NCBI RefSeq assembly: GCF_030505615.1
Contig: NZ_CP129992.1
Coordinates: 2,418,001 to 2,482,000 of the forward strand
Length of the DNA stretch: 64,000 nucleotides
Origin: Salinibaculum rarum
GTDB taxonomy: Archaea > Halobacteriota > Halobacteria > Halobacteriales > Haloarculaceae
Reading direction: 5' to 3'
Below, in pieces: positions 18,306 to 26,722 of the stretch (its first letter is position 1; the number at the start of each line of letters is the position of its first letter). Under the pieces are notes generated by a model, which made no database searches, had not been told where the DNA came from, and saw only the letters and a program-made list of their open reading frames with translations. Position numbers and translations under genes: made by a program.

Positions 18306-18737
18306 ATGTCCTCGATTCCGTTTCACTACTTCGACCTCCGCGCGTTCTGCTATGTCACCGAGGACGACAAACGGGTCGAGGACGCTCTCCGGACGTTTCT
18401 CCCCGAAGAGTTCGAGATTCAGCGCGCCGAGTCGGCGGGCCACTACGGCGACAGAATCCTCGTCCTCTCGGCACGCGTCGAGCGAAGCCGGGAGATGCAG
18501 ACGGTCCTCGACAGTCTCGGCGACCTCGGTGCCGACGAACTCGACAGAGTACAGGCGGAACTCGACGAGCGCGTCAACGAGAACTGTGCCTTCTTCCTGA
18601 CGCTGGACAAGCAAGCCGCGTACAACGGTGAGGTGGCACTCGGCGACGGCATCACGCTTCGCGGGAAAGTCGAAGCGTACCCGGCGAAACGCGAGTCAGC
18701 CATCGAGAACGCCCAGGAAGCCATCGAGGAACTGTGA
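18306..18737 (+). CDS. COG1325-type RNA-binding protein (predicted exosome-associated)
   Basis: The 143-residue protein MSSIPFHYFDLRAFCYVTED... matches the archaeal family often annotated as predicted exosome subunit or RNA-binding protein (COG1325). It ends in KVEAYPAKRESAIENAQEAI. It sits directly before the RNase P subunit gene rnp3, a conserved archaeal linkage supporting an RNA-processing role. ATG 18306 is preferred over GTG 18300 because a GGTG-type ribosome site sits just upstream. The stop overlaps the next ATG (TGATG), suggesting coupled translation. Confidence 0.82.
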   Translation: MSSIPFHYFDLRAFCYVTEDDKRVEDALRTFLPEEFEIQRAESAGHYGDRILVLSARVERSREMQTVLDSLGDLGADELDRVQAELDERVNENCAFFLTLDKQAAYNGEVALGDGITLRGKVEAYPAKRESAIENAQEAIEEL

Positions 18738-19456
18738 TGTACGAGGCGGTCCACGCCCTCCCCGACGGCGACAGCACCGTCGCCCGGATGGCACTGACCG
18801 CCAGCGACTACGGCTACGACGGCATCGTCGTTGCCAACCACGGCGACAGCCCCGCATCCTACGACCCCGAGGCCATCAGCGACGAGTACGGCATCGACCT
18901 CGTCACCGGCGTCGAAGTCCGGGCCGACGACCCCTCGCGGGCGAGCGGGTTCGTCGGGAACCACCGCGAGAACCAGACCATCGTCGCCATCCACGGCGGC
19001 GACCCGAAGATGAACCGCTTTGCCGTCGAACAAGCGGCCGTCGACGTACTCGCACACCCGATGGTCGGCGACGGGGATTTCAACCACGTGCTCGCCCGAG
19101 AGGCCGCCGCGAACGGCGTCCGGGTGGAACTTTCCTTTGCTCGGGTTCTCCGCCGTGATGGCGGACAGCGCGTCCAGGCGATTCGCAGCCTGCGGAAACT
19201 GCACGAACTAGTAACACACTACGACACCCCCTACGTCGTCAGTGCCGGGGCAACGAATCACCTGCAACTGCGTGCCCCGCGTGAACTGGTCGCACTCGGT
19301 GAACAGATAGGGATTCCCGGCGAGGACGTCGAGACGGGACTCCGGGAGTGGCAACGCCTGGCCGAGCGCAACCGGGGGCGCCACTCCGATGCGTTCGTCG
19401 AACCGGGCGTGTGGCGCGGGTCGTGCCAGGACGCGGACGAAACGGACAGCAGTTGA
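18737..19456 (+). CDS. rnp3: Ribonuclease P protein component 3
   Basis: This is the archaeal homologue of human Rpp30, a protein subunit of the RNase P holoenzyme that trims the 5' leader of pre-tRNA. The 239-residue protein has the PHP-like TIM-barrel pattern: GYDGIVVANHGD, LVTGVEVRAD, FAVEQAAVDVLAHP, GVRVELSFARVL and TPYVVSAGATNHLQLRAPREL. ATG 18737 overlaps the upstream stop by one base. A second RNase P subunit (rnp2) is encoded at 38785-39261. Confidence 0.92.
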   Translation: MYEAVHALPDGDSTVARMALTASDYGYDGIVVANHGDSPASYDPEAISDEYGIDLVTGVEVRADDPSRASGFVGNHRENQTIVAIHGGDPKMNRFAVEQAAVDVLAHPMVGDGDFNHVLAREAAANGVRVELSFARVLRRDGGQRVQAIRSLRKLHELVTHYDTPYVVSAGATNHLQLRAPRELVALGEQIGIPGEDVETGLREWQRLAERNRGRHSDAFVEPGVWRGSCQDADETDSS

Positions 19457-19507
19457 CAGGTGCGTATCCAGAATACTTTAGCCGCGGGACAAACAAGCAG
19501 AAGCGAG

Positions 19508-20590
19508 ATGGAAGGCGGCGCTGCCGAGAACTTCACCCGGATGGGGACGCTTGGTATCGAGGAGGAGTTTTACGTCGTCGACGAGCGTGCCAGACCGACG
19601 GCTGGCACCGACGAACTCGTCTACGAGTCAGAGCCGCCCGAGATTCTGGAAGACAGGCTCGACCACGAACTGTTTAAGTGTGTCATCGAGACACAGACGC
19701 CGCTCATCGAATCGCTCTCGGACGCACGGGAGAAACTACTCGCCGTCAGAAACGCCCTGATAGACCACGCTCGCGAACACGGCTTCGACATCGCCGCCGC
19801 CGGACTTCACCCCGAGGCGGACTGGCGCGAACTCGCCCACGCGACCAAACCCCGGTATCAGGCCCAGCTCGACCGCATCCAGTACCCCCAGCACCGCAAC
19901 ACGACGGCGGGTCTGCACGTCCACGTCGGTGTCGACGACGCCGATAAGGCCGTCTGGATTGCCAACGAACTGCGGTGGTATCTCCCGCTCATGCTCGCGC
20001 TCTCGGCGAACTCGCCGTACTGGTGTGGCTTCGATACCGGCCTCCAGTCGGCACGCGCAAAGATTTTCGAGGCACTCCCCAACACCGGCGTCCCGACGGC
20101 CTTCGACTCCTACGAGGACTTCGCCCGCTTCGAGGAGACGATGCTCGAGACGGACTCGATTCGCGACCGGGGCGAACTCTGGTACGACGTCCGCCCCCAC
20201 ACTGGCCACGGGACCGTCGAAGTGCGAGCCCCAGACGGCCAGAAAGACCCCGACCGCGTCCTCGCGTTCGTCGAGTACGTCCACGCGCTCGTCGAAGACC
20301 TGAGCGCACGCTACGACGACGGCGAGAGTGGCACAGACCATCGGCGGGAACTGCTCGACGAGAACAAGTGGCGGGCGATTCGCCACGGTCAGGACGCGCG
20401 ACTGCTCGGGTCGGACTTCGAGACGACGCTCGGCCTGGGAGAGCTAGTCAACCGGGAGACGTCCCGACTTGGCGTGTCCGGCCTCCGTGACCTCTACGAC
20501 CGGGAAAGCGGGGCGACACGGCAGCGGCGGCTGCGAGACGAGGAGGGCGTCGACGAGCTCTGTCAGTCGCTGGTCCTCGAAAAGCGATAG
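19508..20590 (+). CDS. gshA: Glutamate-cysteine ligase (GCS2 type)
   Basis: This enzyme joins glutamate and cysteine to gamma-glutamylcysteine, the major low-molecular-weight thiol of haloarchaea. The 360-residue protein carries [14 protein letters not shown] near the N-terminus, [15 protein letters not shown] and the [10 protein letters not shown] segment; these match the GCS2/YbdK-like carboxylate-amine ligase family that includes haloarchaeal GshA. ATG 19508 was chosen because the upstream in-frame region is not conserved-looking. There is no glutathione synthetase nearby, consistent with gamma-glutamylcysteine as the end product. Confidence 0.88.
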   Translation: MEGGAAENFTRMGTLGIEEEFYVVDERARPTAGTDELVYESEPPEILEDRLDHELFKCVIETQTPLIESLSDAREKLLAVRNALIDHAREHGFDIAAAGLHPEADWRELAHATKPRYQAQLDRIQYPQHRNTTAGLHVHVGVDDADKAVWIANELRWYLPLMLALSANSPYWCGFDTGLQSARAKIFEALPNTGVPTAFDSYEDFARFEETMLETDSIRDRGELWYDVRPHTGHGTVEVRAPDGQKDPDRVLAFVEYVHALVEDLSARYDDGESGTDHRRELLDENKWRAIRHGQDARLLGSDFETTLGLGELVNRETSRLGVSGLRDLYDRESGATRQRRLRDEEGVDELCQSLVLEKR

Positions 20591-20659
20591 GAACGCCCAC
20601 AGTCTGTTCTAACGGTCAATCTGAGTCGAGTATACGCCCAGAGAGACGGGGAGCCAAGG

Positions 20660-20668
20660 GTTTTTATC
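20660..20668 (+). promoter_or_regulatory. TATA-like box of the winged-helix gene at 20702
   Basis: GTTTTTATC lies 34-42 bases upstream of ATG 20702 in an otherwise G+C-rich stretch, at the distance expected for a TATA box with a leader of a few bases. It is the only A+T run in the 111-base gap. Confidence 0.35.
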
Positions 20669-20701
20669 GGGGTGTCGCTTTCGACCTTACAGAAGCAACG
20701 T

Positions 20702-21226
20702 ATGTCTGCGGATGATACGTCAGAATCTGACGAGACGGAGGGGAGTGTCGACGCCGCCGGAGACGGGTCGACGGGAGACGTTCGCCAGCGCATCGAACGC
20801 GAGGCCGACAGGGCGATCGAGCAGTTCGACGACGGGGTCGTAGACGTTCTCGGCTGGCTCCTCGATACGGAGACGCGGGCCCGTATCTACGTGTATCTCA
20901 GACAGCATCCACAGAGTACGAGCGACGAGGTCGCCGATGGGACGGGACTCTACCCGAGCACCGTCAGAGAAGCACTCGCGGAACTTCACGAGGAAGAGAC
21001 CGTCGAGCGACAGAAACGCGAGAGCGACGGCGCGGGGAACAACCCCTACGAGTACAGCGCCATCGCGCCGAGCGACCTGGTCGGGGCCGTCGTCAGTGAC
21101 GTACAGGCCCAGCTCAACGCCGTCTGCAAGCTCGACAGTCAGTTCGACGACGAGGCGACGCCCGCCGACGCAGAGTCCGACGAGGGACCAGTGACGATCA
21201 CGGTCGAAGACGAACGAGCGGAGTGA
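20702..21226 (+). CDS. Winged-helix DNA-binding protein
   Basis: The 174-residue protein has an acidic disordered N-terminus (about 1-45), a winged helix-turn-helix (about 50-130: LDTETRARIYVYLRQHPQSTSDEVADGTGLYPSTVREALAELHEE, then ERQKRESDG as wing) and an acidic tail. It resembles ArsR/TrmB-like regulators common in haloarchaea. No ligand domain is visible. It has its own TATA-like box at 20660. The neighbours (GshA and CoaD) give no direct clue to its target. Confidence 0.8.
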   Translation: MSADDTSESDETEGSVDAAGDGSTGDVRQRIEREADRAIEQFDDGVVDVLGWLLDTETRARIYVYLRQHPQSTSDEVADGTGLYPSTVREALAELHEEETVERQKRESDGAGNNPYEYSAIAPSDLVGAVVSDVQAQLNAVCKLDSQFDDEATPADAESDEGPVTITVEDERAE

Positions 21227-21297
21227 GTCTGTCGCGTGATTGAGACCCGACGGGGAGAGTCGAAGATTCTAAACGTTAACGCACCGTGGCGGCTGGT

Positions 21298-21795
21298 ATG
21301 AAGGTCGCGCTGGGAGGGACGTTCGACCCGCTACATGACGGTCACCGAGCATTGTTCGAGCGGGCATTCGAACTTGGTGATGTTACGGTTGGGTTGACGA
21401 GTGACAGGCTCGCTCCCAGAACCCGCCACGAAGACAGGAAAGTTCGGTCCTTCGAGGAACGAAAGCGTGACCTCGAGGCCGAACTCAGCGAGTATGCAGC
21501 GGAACACGACCGCTCGTTCGATATTCGGGAGCTGTCAGAGCCGACCGGCATCGCGAGCGAAGAGCAGTTCGACGTGCTTGTCGTCTCCCCGGAAACCGAG
21601 ACCGGCGGCAAGCGCATCAACGAGATTCGCCGCGAACGCGGGCACGACGAACTCGACATCGAAGTCGTCGACCACGTCTATGCCGAGGACGGCGACGTCA
21701 TCTCCTCGACGCGTATCGTCCGCGGAGAAATCGACGAACACGGGAATCTGACCCCCGACAGCGACGGTCGTCCAGTGACGACCGAAGAACAGTAG
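21298..21795 (+). CDS. coaD: Phosphopantetheine adenylyltransferase (archaeal type)
   Basis: This enzyme converts 4'-phosphopantetheine and ATP to dephospho-CoA. The 165-residue protein has the nucleotidyltransferase motif GGTFDPLHDGHRALF, where HDGH replaces the usual HxGH, and the C-terminal ISSTRIVRGEI motif. ATG 21298 puts the first strand MKVALGG at the N-terminus. It converges directly on the TFB-like gene (adjacent stops). Confidence 0.92.
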   Translation: MKVALGGTFDPLHDGHRALFERAFELGDVTVGLTSDRLAPRTRHEDRKVRSFEERKRDLEAELSEYAAEHDRSFDIRELSEPTGIASEEQFDVLVVSPETETGGKRINEIRRERGHDELDIEVVDHVYAEDGDVISSTRIVRGEIDEHGNLTPDSDGRPVTTEEQ

Positions 21796-22104
21796 TTACC
21801 AGTCCGGCGCGTCGAAGCCGACGGTTTCGAGCAGTTCCTTCCAGCGTTGCTGTACGGACAGTCGAGAGACACCGACAGCGTCGGCGACAGCCCGTTGTGA
21901 CCGCTGGTCGCCGGCCACCAGCGCACCGACGTACAGCGACGAGGCGACGGTCGCTCGCTTCGAGCGCGAGGACTCCGGGAGATTCGAAAGAAACACGTCC
22001 TCCGCCCGCGAACGCGCCTCCGTCCCGAGGTCCAGTCGGTCGGCTGCCTCCTGTAACTCCTCGATGTACTCTTCGTTGTCCACATGGTCGCTCGCCCGAT
22101 ACAC
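21796..22104 (-). CDS. Small TFIIB cyclin-fold protein
   Basis: The 102-residue protein matches a single cyclin-like repeat of transcription factor B: YIEELQEAADRLDL, ATVASSLYVGALVAGDQRSQRAVADAVGVSRLSVQQRWKELLE, where the last part is the DNA-contacting helix-turn-helix. It lacks the zinc ribbon and the first cyclin fold, so it is not a full TFB. It may modulate transcription by competing with or assisting TFB. The GTG start at 22104 is supported by a minus-strand TATA-like run (CTTTATTTC, about 22127-22135) about 25 bases upstream, which would give a leaderless mRNA. Confidence 0.72.
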   Translation of the reverse strand: MYRASDHVDNEEYIEELQEAADRLDLGTEARSRAEDVFLSNLPESSRSKRATVASSLYVGALVAGDQRSQRAVADAVGVSRLSVQQRWKELLETVGFDAPDW

Positions 22105-22173
22105 GGGCGGCGATACGCCGGCCTGAAATAAAGAGTTTTGCCGCGCGCAGTTCCGACTCGGACAGCGAGGACG

Positions 22174-22183
22174 AAATTATTTA
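22174..22183 (+). promoter_or_regulatory. TATA-like box of the PKD-domain gene
   Basis: AAATTATTTA lies 34-43 bases upstream of the preferred start ATG 22217. It is A+T-rich in a G+C-rich surrounding. The predicted transcript would start at about 22205, after the alternative GTG at 22193, which supports the downstream ATG. Confidence 0.4.
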
Positions 22184-22216
22184 GGCAAGGACGTGACCAT
22201 CCCCCACGCAGAACGC

Positions 22217-23887
22217 ATGCTTCGTGGGGTTTTGGTGGCGGTACTGCTTGTTGTGGCATCGGTTACGGGTGTTGGAATCGTCAGCGCGAACGAGTCTCCG
22301 CTGGCCGCGGCAGGACTCGACCAAGAGGTTGTCGAGGGGTCGACGGTGTATCTCGACGGCGGCGGGTCACTCGACCCAGATGGGCGTATCGAGGAGTACC
22401 GATGGACGATTACGACACCGAACGGGACCACGATTCGCCCGGACTGTCCGACCTGTGCCCGGACGCAGTTTCAGACCAAGCAAAACGGGACGTACAACGC
22501 CACGTTGACTGTCGTCGACGACGACGGCGCGACAGCATCGGACACACTCTACGTTACAGCGAACTCAGCAGAACCACCGACAGTAAGGATTTCCGGACCG
22601 TCGGCTGTCGAAGATGGAACGAGTGCCACCTTCGAGGCAGACGTCAGTGCTGGGACCAACGAGCTGGCAACGCTGGTCTGGATGGTAAATGGGACAGAAC
22701 GAACTCGCGAGGATGTCGATGGCTACGACGCAAAGAGTACGCTATCACTCGATTTCGAGACTCAGGGCCAGAGGGAGCTTCAGGTTCGTGCCATAGACAC
22801 CACTGGAACCAGCGAAACAGCGACCCATGGCGTCGAAGTAACCCAGTCCAGCGACGGCACATCGAGTAACGGAGACATGGACGCATACGCCTCCATGCTA
22901 CGTCGGACTGACGAGTCCTACGAGATACTCATGCCACGCGGTGTCGTTGACGGGCGTGGTCCTGGCACGATGTTGGACGAGAACGAGGTTAGGGATTTAC
23001 AAAGAGTATCTGGAGTAACACGCACCTCAGTCTATACAAACACGGGCCCTGTTGACGCACTCTCGATTACGAACCCCAATTTGAAAGAAGACATCGACAA
23101 GGAAGCCGGTAAGCGAGGTGCCGGATTTCTCGATTCGTCGAACGAGTATATCAATCCACGTAGTGCAAGTTACGAGGTGAATACGAAGCGACAGTTCGAA
23201 AGCCCGGGAGTAAACTGGGAGCGAACAGACCGGGTAGTTACAGGAACAACAACGACAGAAAATAGAGTCAACAAAGAGAATTACGAACTTATCGAAGTAA
23301 TAGAGAAGTCCGACCCTCAGACGTACAAATCTCCACTGCCACACAGTCCGCTTGACCAACAGGTAGGAACAGGCAAAAAGTACACTACAAGCTGGCAGGA
23401 CACCCCTCCGGCGGACGGTGATTACGTGGCAACGAGAAAGGTGCTAACCCACTATACGTGGACAGAAACACGGACGAAAACAAAACGTGTCAAAGTTGGA
23501 ACTGAGGTTGTCAGGCGCTCTCCGGCGTATGGCTGGAAAACAGTGCGGCGAGTTGGGACAGAGCAAGTCTGTGTCGAGTACATGTCTATTTTTGGACCGA
23601 GAACGTGTGTCAAAACAGAGTTGCGACAAACTCGGACGATGGAGCGAGTGTGGGGGGTAATCGGGACGGAGAAGATCACTCGGCCGGTTTACGAAACCAG
23701 AACCTACACTGAAACTGTGACCGAATCTGGGAAGAATCCTCCTAGAACCGCTACCGACGTAACTCCTCACTACAACACACAATACAAAGTTAGGGAGTTT
23801 ACAGGTTCGGTACCACTTTGGCAGTCCGCTTCGAAGAAGTATCGGTACGAGATATTCACCTACGAGTGGGAGCGGAGCGATATTTAA
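22217..23887 (+). CDS. Secreted PKD-domain surface protein
   Basis: The 556-residue protein has a signal peptide (about 1-25, MLRGVLVAVLLVVASVTGVG). A PKD-like domain (about 26-115) follows, with the Asp-rich ending NATLTVVDDDGATASDTLYV, and then a second Ig/PKD-like domain (about 118-215). The remaining 340 residues are unfamiliar: they are Thr/Tyr/Arg-rich, with repeated VGTE segments (VKVGTEVVRR, VRRVGTEQVCVEY, VIGTEKITRPVYETRTYTE) and a cysteine pair around SIFGPRTC. This half is less G+C-rich and less acidic than its neighbours. It converges with the lipoprotein gene, overlapping by 4 bases. Confidence 0.7.
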   Translation: MLRGVLVAVLLVVASVTGVGIVSANESPLAAAGLDQEVVEGSTVYLDGGGSLDPDGRIEEYRWTITTPNGTTIRPDCPTCARTQFQTKQNGTYNATLTVVDDDGATASDTLYVTANSAEPPTVRISGPSAVEDGTSATFEADVSAGTNELATLVWMVNGTERTREDVDGYDAKSTLSLDFETQGQRELQVRAIDTTGTSETATHGVEVTQSSDGTSSNGDMDAYASMLRRTDESYEILMPRGVVDGRGPGTMLDENEVRDLQRVSGVTRTSVYTNTGPVDALSITNPNLKEDIDKEAGKRGAGFLDSSNEYINPRSASYEVNTKRQFESPGVNWERTDRVVTGTTTTENRVNKENYELIEVIEKSDPQTYKSPLPHSPLDQQVGTGKKYTTSWQDTPPADGDYVATRKVLTHYTWTETRTKTKRVKVGTEVVRRSPAYGWKTVRRVGTEQVCVEYMSIFGPRTCVKTELRQTRTMERVWGVIGTEKITRPVYETRTYTETVTESGKNPPRTATDVTPHYNTQYKVREFTGSVPLWQSASKKYRYEIFTYEWERSDI

Positions 23888-25155
23888 GGAGTATTGTAGT
23901 GTTTTCCAAGAGACGAGAACGTGACCTGCTTATACACTTCGACTACTCCATCCACACCGCCACCAGCACCTTTCTGTGCCCAGCCGGTAGGGATGTCCCA
24001 GGTCTGGTGGACTTGTCCATCGGAATTTCGAAACTGGAGTCGGACACTCTCAGGAACTTCCCCGTGCTTCCCTGAATGTGAGAGATTCCCCCATTTGAAA
24101 ATAGTCTCGAACACTCTCACTCCGCCGTCGGTCGAACTGAAGCCACGGTAATCCATTTGTTCCTCTTCTCGTGGGATTTCAAACTCGACATAGATAGACG
24201 CGTTCGGCCCGAGCGTTTCTGTGGATTCGGGGATACTGATACTCTCGTTGAACAGTCCGTAATCGGCGACAGTCAGATTGCCGTGTTTGGAGTCGTTTAG
24301 TCGCCGTGCCAACTCCTCGACGTACGCCTTTCGAGCGCGGTCTCCGGTTGCGTAGGTGAACTCTTCAGGATAGAATCGTGGGTCGAACTGCGATTCGTAC
24401 CCTATGGAGTTCTCGTCTAACTCAGTCCGAAACTCGGCAGGAGAAAGCGTCTGGTTGGCATAGCGTTCAGCGAGTGACTTCGAAAGTGTCGACTGCCATC
24501 GCGGTTCCTCGATCTGCCCTGCGAGCGTCAGCGTCACCCACTCCGGAGCCTGCGAATTATTTGCCATCTCGAAGGCGGCAGCCTGCGGGACCGGCATTGC
24601 TGAGCCAGCACGGTACTCGTCGATGTGATTCTCGTCGCTAGCGAAGGTCAATTGGACGTAATCCGGCCCGACGAGACGTGAGTTTTGTACGACCAGCGTT
24701 CGATTCCGCACCGCATCGACGTACTGTTCGAGCGGGTCACGCGACTTCACAGCGAGACTGTGCTCTATCGAGTCAGTGGCTGTCGAGATGACAAGCGTCT
24801 GCGTTCCCGAATCCAACGCTGACGTGTTCGGGTTCGACAGCGAGAACTGCCGAGTCTCGCCCGGCTCGACTTCCACGCGCCGGTCCGCGAGTGTGGTATC
24901 TCCCGCCGTAACCGCTAGTTTCTGGGTTGTCGGTTGGTCCCCGATGTTTTCGACAGTCACGTTCAGCGTAACTGAGTTCCCTTCGAGGACCGTCGGCGGG
25001 GTTCCTGCGCCGGTAATCATGAGCGTCGAGTTGGCTCCTGTGCCGTTGGCTGGCGATGCCGCTGTCAACGTCGCGTCGCTACCCCCACCCATTCCCCCGG
25101 AACAACCCGCCAGGAGGACGAGGACAGCAACGAGACAGAGCGCTGCCCGCTGCAT
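23884..25155 (-). CDS. Secreted lipoprotein with CARDB-like domain
   Basis: The 423-residue protein starts with a lipoprotein signal: hydrophobic MQRAALCLVAVLVLL then the lipobox LAGC, with cysteine 18 as the lipid-anchored residue, followed by a Gly/Ser spacer. Residues about 45-135 look like a CARDB/Ig-type beta domain (VTLNVTVENIGDQPTTQKLAVTAGD, RQFSLSNPNTSALDSG). The rest is unfamiliar, with several N-x-S/T sequons that could be N-glycosylated by AglB. It lies tail to tail with the PKD protein, and both are probably on the cell surface; a shared role is inference only. Confidence 0.65.
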   Translation of the reverse strand: MQRAALCLVAVLVLLAGCSGGMGGGSDATLTAASPANGTGANSTLMITGAGTPPTVLEGNSVTLNVTVENIGDQPTTQKLAVTAGDTTLADRRVEVEPGETRQFSLSNPNTSALDSGTQTLVISTATDSIEHSLAVKSRDPLEQYVDAVRNRTLVVQNSRLVGPDYVQLTFASDENHIDEYRAGSAMPVPQAAAFEMANNSQAPEWVTLTLAGQIEEPRWQSTLSKSLAERYANQTLSPAEFRTELDENSIGYESQFDPRFYPEEFTYATGDRARKAYVEELARRLNDSKHGNLTVADYGLFNESISIPESTETLGPNASIYVEFEIPREEEQMDYRGFSSTDGGVRVFETIFKWGNLSHSGKHGEVPESVRLQFRNSDGQVHQTWDIPTGWAQKGAGGGVDGVVEVYKQVTFSSLGKHYNTP

Positions 25156-25335
25156 GCGTTCTGAGCGGGTGTTGTCCCGGTTAGTTACTTAAAGTAAATC
25201 ATTTCGTCGAGTATTCTGCGCGAAGTGTCTGCAGCGCAGAAGTCGGCAAGGTATGAGGCCCGTATATTAATTTTTGCCACCGAGTGAAAGTGCAAGCGGC
25301 AGATTCATGGGCGGGTCGGCGGAACAGTAGAGTGC

Positions 25336-25420
25336 GCGCGGGTAGCCGAGCCAGGCCAAAGGTGCAGCGCTTAGGACGCTGTCCCGTAGGGGTCCGCCGG
25401 TTCAAATCCGGTCCCGCGCA
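25336..25420 (+). tRNA. tRNA-Leu (anticodon UAG)
   Basis: The 85-base sequence has an acceptor stem GCGCGGG / CCCGCGC with discriminator A. Other features are a D-arm with TAGCCGAG, an anticodon stem CAGCG / CGCTG around the loop CTTAGGA (anticodon TAG), a type II variable arm and a T-arm with GGTTCAAATCC. The long variable arm and anticodon give leucine. A 3' CCA is not encoded. A TATA-like GTATATTAATTTTT at 25262-25275 lies upstream and may be its promoter. Confidence 0.95.
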
Positions 25421-25498
25421 TATTCTGTCCGAACGACAACGAGCGCGTTACTGGCGACGGTACGCTTATTATCGAGACGCCACTTCTGGGAGTAGACT

Positions 25499-26605
25499 AT
25501 GACCGACGACGAGCGCGCTGTGCTCGGCCGTGACGGCCGACATGCTCAGACAGTCGTCGTTGGTGTTGGCGTGGCCGCCGTCGTAATAATTCTCGGCGTC
25601 GCCCTCGTCGGCGGCCTCAATACGAGCGTCTTGGGCCTTGGAGCCGAAGAGACACAGACCACCGTCGTCGATGTCTGGGGTGACACGACTGTCACAGTCA
25701 CGTATACCACCGAGACGGGCGAGACCAGGGGGTTCGTCGTCGACGGCGTCTCGTCTGAGTTGAGCGACTCGGACAATGGCTGGGCGTTCATCGACCGGTC
25801 GGCGTTACCGCCGGCACTCGAGGAAGGCGAAAACGTCGACTCTGACAGTGTCGTCCCAGTCGGCGACCGAGTACTCGTCGGCAACACGACCAGTTCAACC
25901 AGGCAGGTCGGTGAAGCCACAGTGAGAGTCGTCGTCCCGGCCAGTCGGGATGTCGACCCTGTACGAAAAGCGCATTTCATCTCGGAATTTCTGTCGCCAT
26001 ACGCCCTCAATTCGGACCAGCGAGCGGTCACGCTGGTCGCGGCGCCAGACGCGTTGCCCTACAGCGGCCTGTCGTACGCTGATGGGACCGGCTACGTGAC
26101 CATCGAGGCGTTCTGGGACGGCAACGTTGGCAGCGTCTGGCTGCACGAATTCTTCCACGCCCGGCAGACGTTCACGCTCGAGTCAGAGATGACGTGGTTT
26201 CGAGAGGCCAGTGCGGAATATCTCACGTATCGTGCGATGCAAGAACAGTACGGACCGGTCACTGACCGCGACATCAGAGCGCGCCTCGATGGCGTTCCGG
26301 ACTACCACGATGTGGCACTGGCGTCACCGTCGACGTGGGACAATGAATCCGTCGACTACACGAAAGGCGCCCGCCTCCTCTATGCCATCGACGCAAGCGT
26401 CCGGACCGGAAGCAACGGAGAGCACACGCTGTTCGATGTCTTTCGGGCGATAAACGAGCGCGAAGGTCCCGTGTCGGTCTCGGAGTTTACCGCCGTTGTC
26501 GAAGCCCACTCCGGAACCAACGAGAGTTGGATACGGGACGCCATCGAAACGACCGGGCCGATAGACCGGTATCGCGAGTCGCAGGGGATTTTCCGGAACG
26601 GCTGA
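25499..26605 (+). CDS. Membrane-anchored gluzincin-type metalloprotease-like protein
   Basis: The 368-residue protein has a short cytoplasmic N-terminus, one transmembrane helix (about 19-40) and an extracytoplasmic domain. This contains HEFFH at 216-220 followed by WFREASAEY, in which Glu236 is placed as the third zinc ligand of a gluzincin (HExxH...E). That matches peptidase MA-like domains, and the fold is also seen in non-peptidase relatives. The extracytoplasmic beta-rich part before the motif (about 50-150) may regulate or bind substrate. The start ATG 25499 follows tRNA-Leu by 78 bases. Confidence 0.68.
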   Translation: MTDDERAVLGRDGRHAQTVVVGVGVAAVVIILGVALVGGLNTSVLGLGAEETQTTVVDVWGDTTVTVTYTTETGETRGFVVDGVSSELSDSDNGWAFIDRSALPPALEEGENVDSDSVVPVGDRVLVGNTTSSTRQVGEATVRVVVPASRDVDPVRKAHFISEFLSPYALNSDQRAVTLVAAPDALPYSGLSYADGTGYVTIEAFWDGNVGSVWLHEFFHARQTFTLESEMTWFREASAEYLTYRAMQEQYGPVTDRDIRARLDGVPDYHDVALASPSTWDNESVDYTKGARLLYAIDASVRTGSNGEHTLFDVFRAINEREGPVSVSEFTAVVEAHSGTNESWIRDAIETTGPIDRYRESQGIFRNG

Positions 26606-26637
26606 CGTTGCGGGTGGGCAGCGGCCAGCAGACGAGC

Positions 26638-26646
26638 GACTTTTTA
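26638..26646 (+). promoter_or_regulatory. TATA-like/T-rich element upstream of cobT leader
   Basis: ACTTTTTAC lies 29-37 bases upstream of ATG 26675, the start of a 15-codon leader frame, and at larger distance from cobT itself. It could be the cobT promoter or the T-rich terminator of the preceding gene; the sequence does not decide. Confidence 0.3.
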
Positions 26647-26674
26647 CGCGACAGCGACGGTAGTCACAGACGCA

Positions 26675-26722
26675 CATGAGTGTACGCACAGTCAGTTGTC
26701 GGAGTCTGGAGGAAGGGGCGTG
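26675..26722 (+). CDS. Possible 15-codon leader peptide before cobT
   Basis: ATG 26675 to TGA 26722 encodes [15 protein letters not shown]. The TGA overlaps the GTG start of the downstream gene (GTGA), and the ribosome-binding sequence of that gene lies inside this frame. A TATA-like element sits about 33 bases upstream, so the ATG would be almost leaderless. The arrangement would permit translational coupling. Chance cannot be excluded for so short a frame. Confidence 0.25.

Noticed and set aside
25199-25405. 68-codon minus-strand frame across tRNA-Leu
   Set aside because: It overlaps the tRNA and has no features.
26590-26722. Cobalamin riboswitch before cobT
   Set aside because: The leader is too short, and no B12-box-like sequence is seen.
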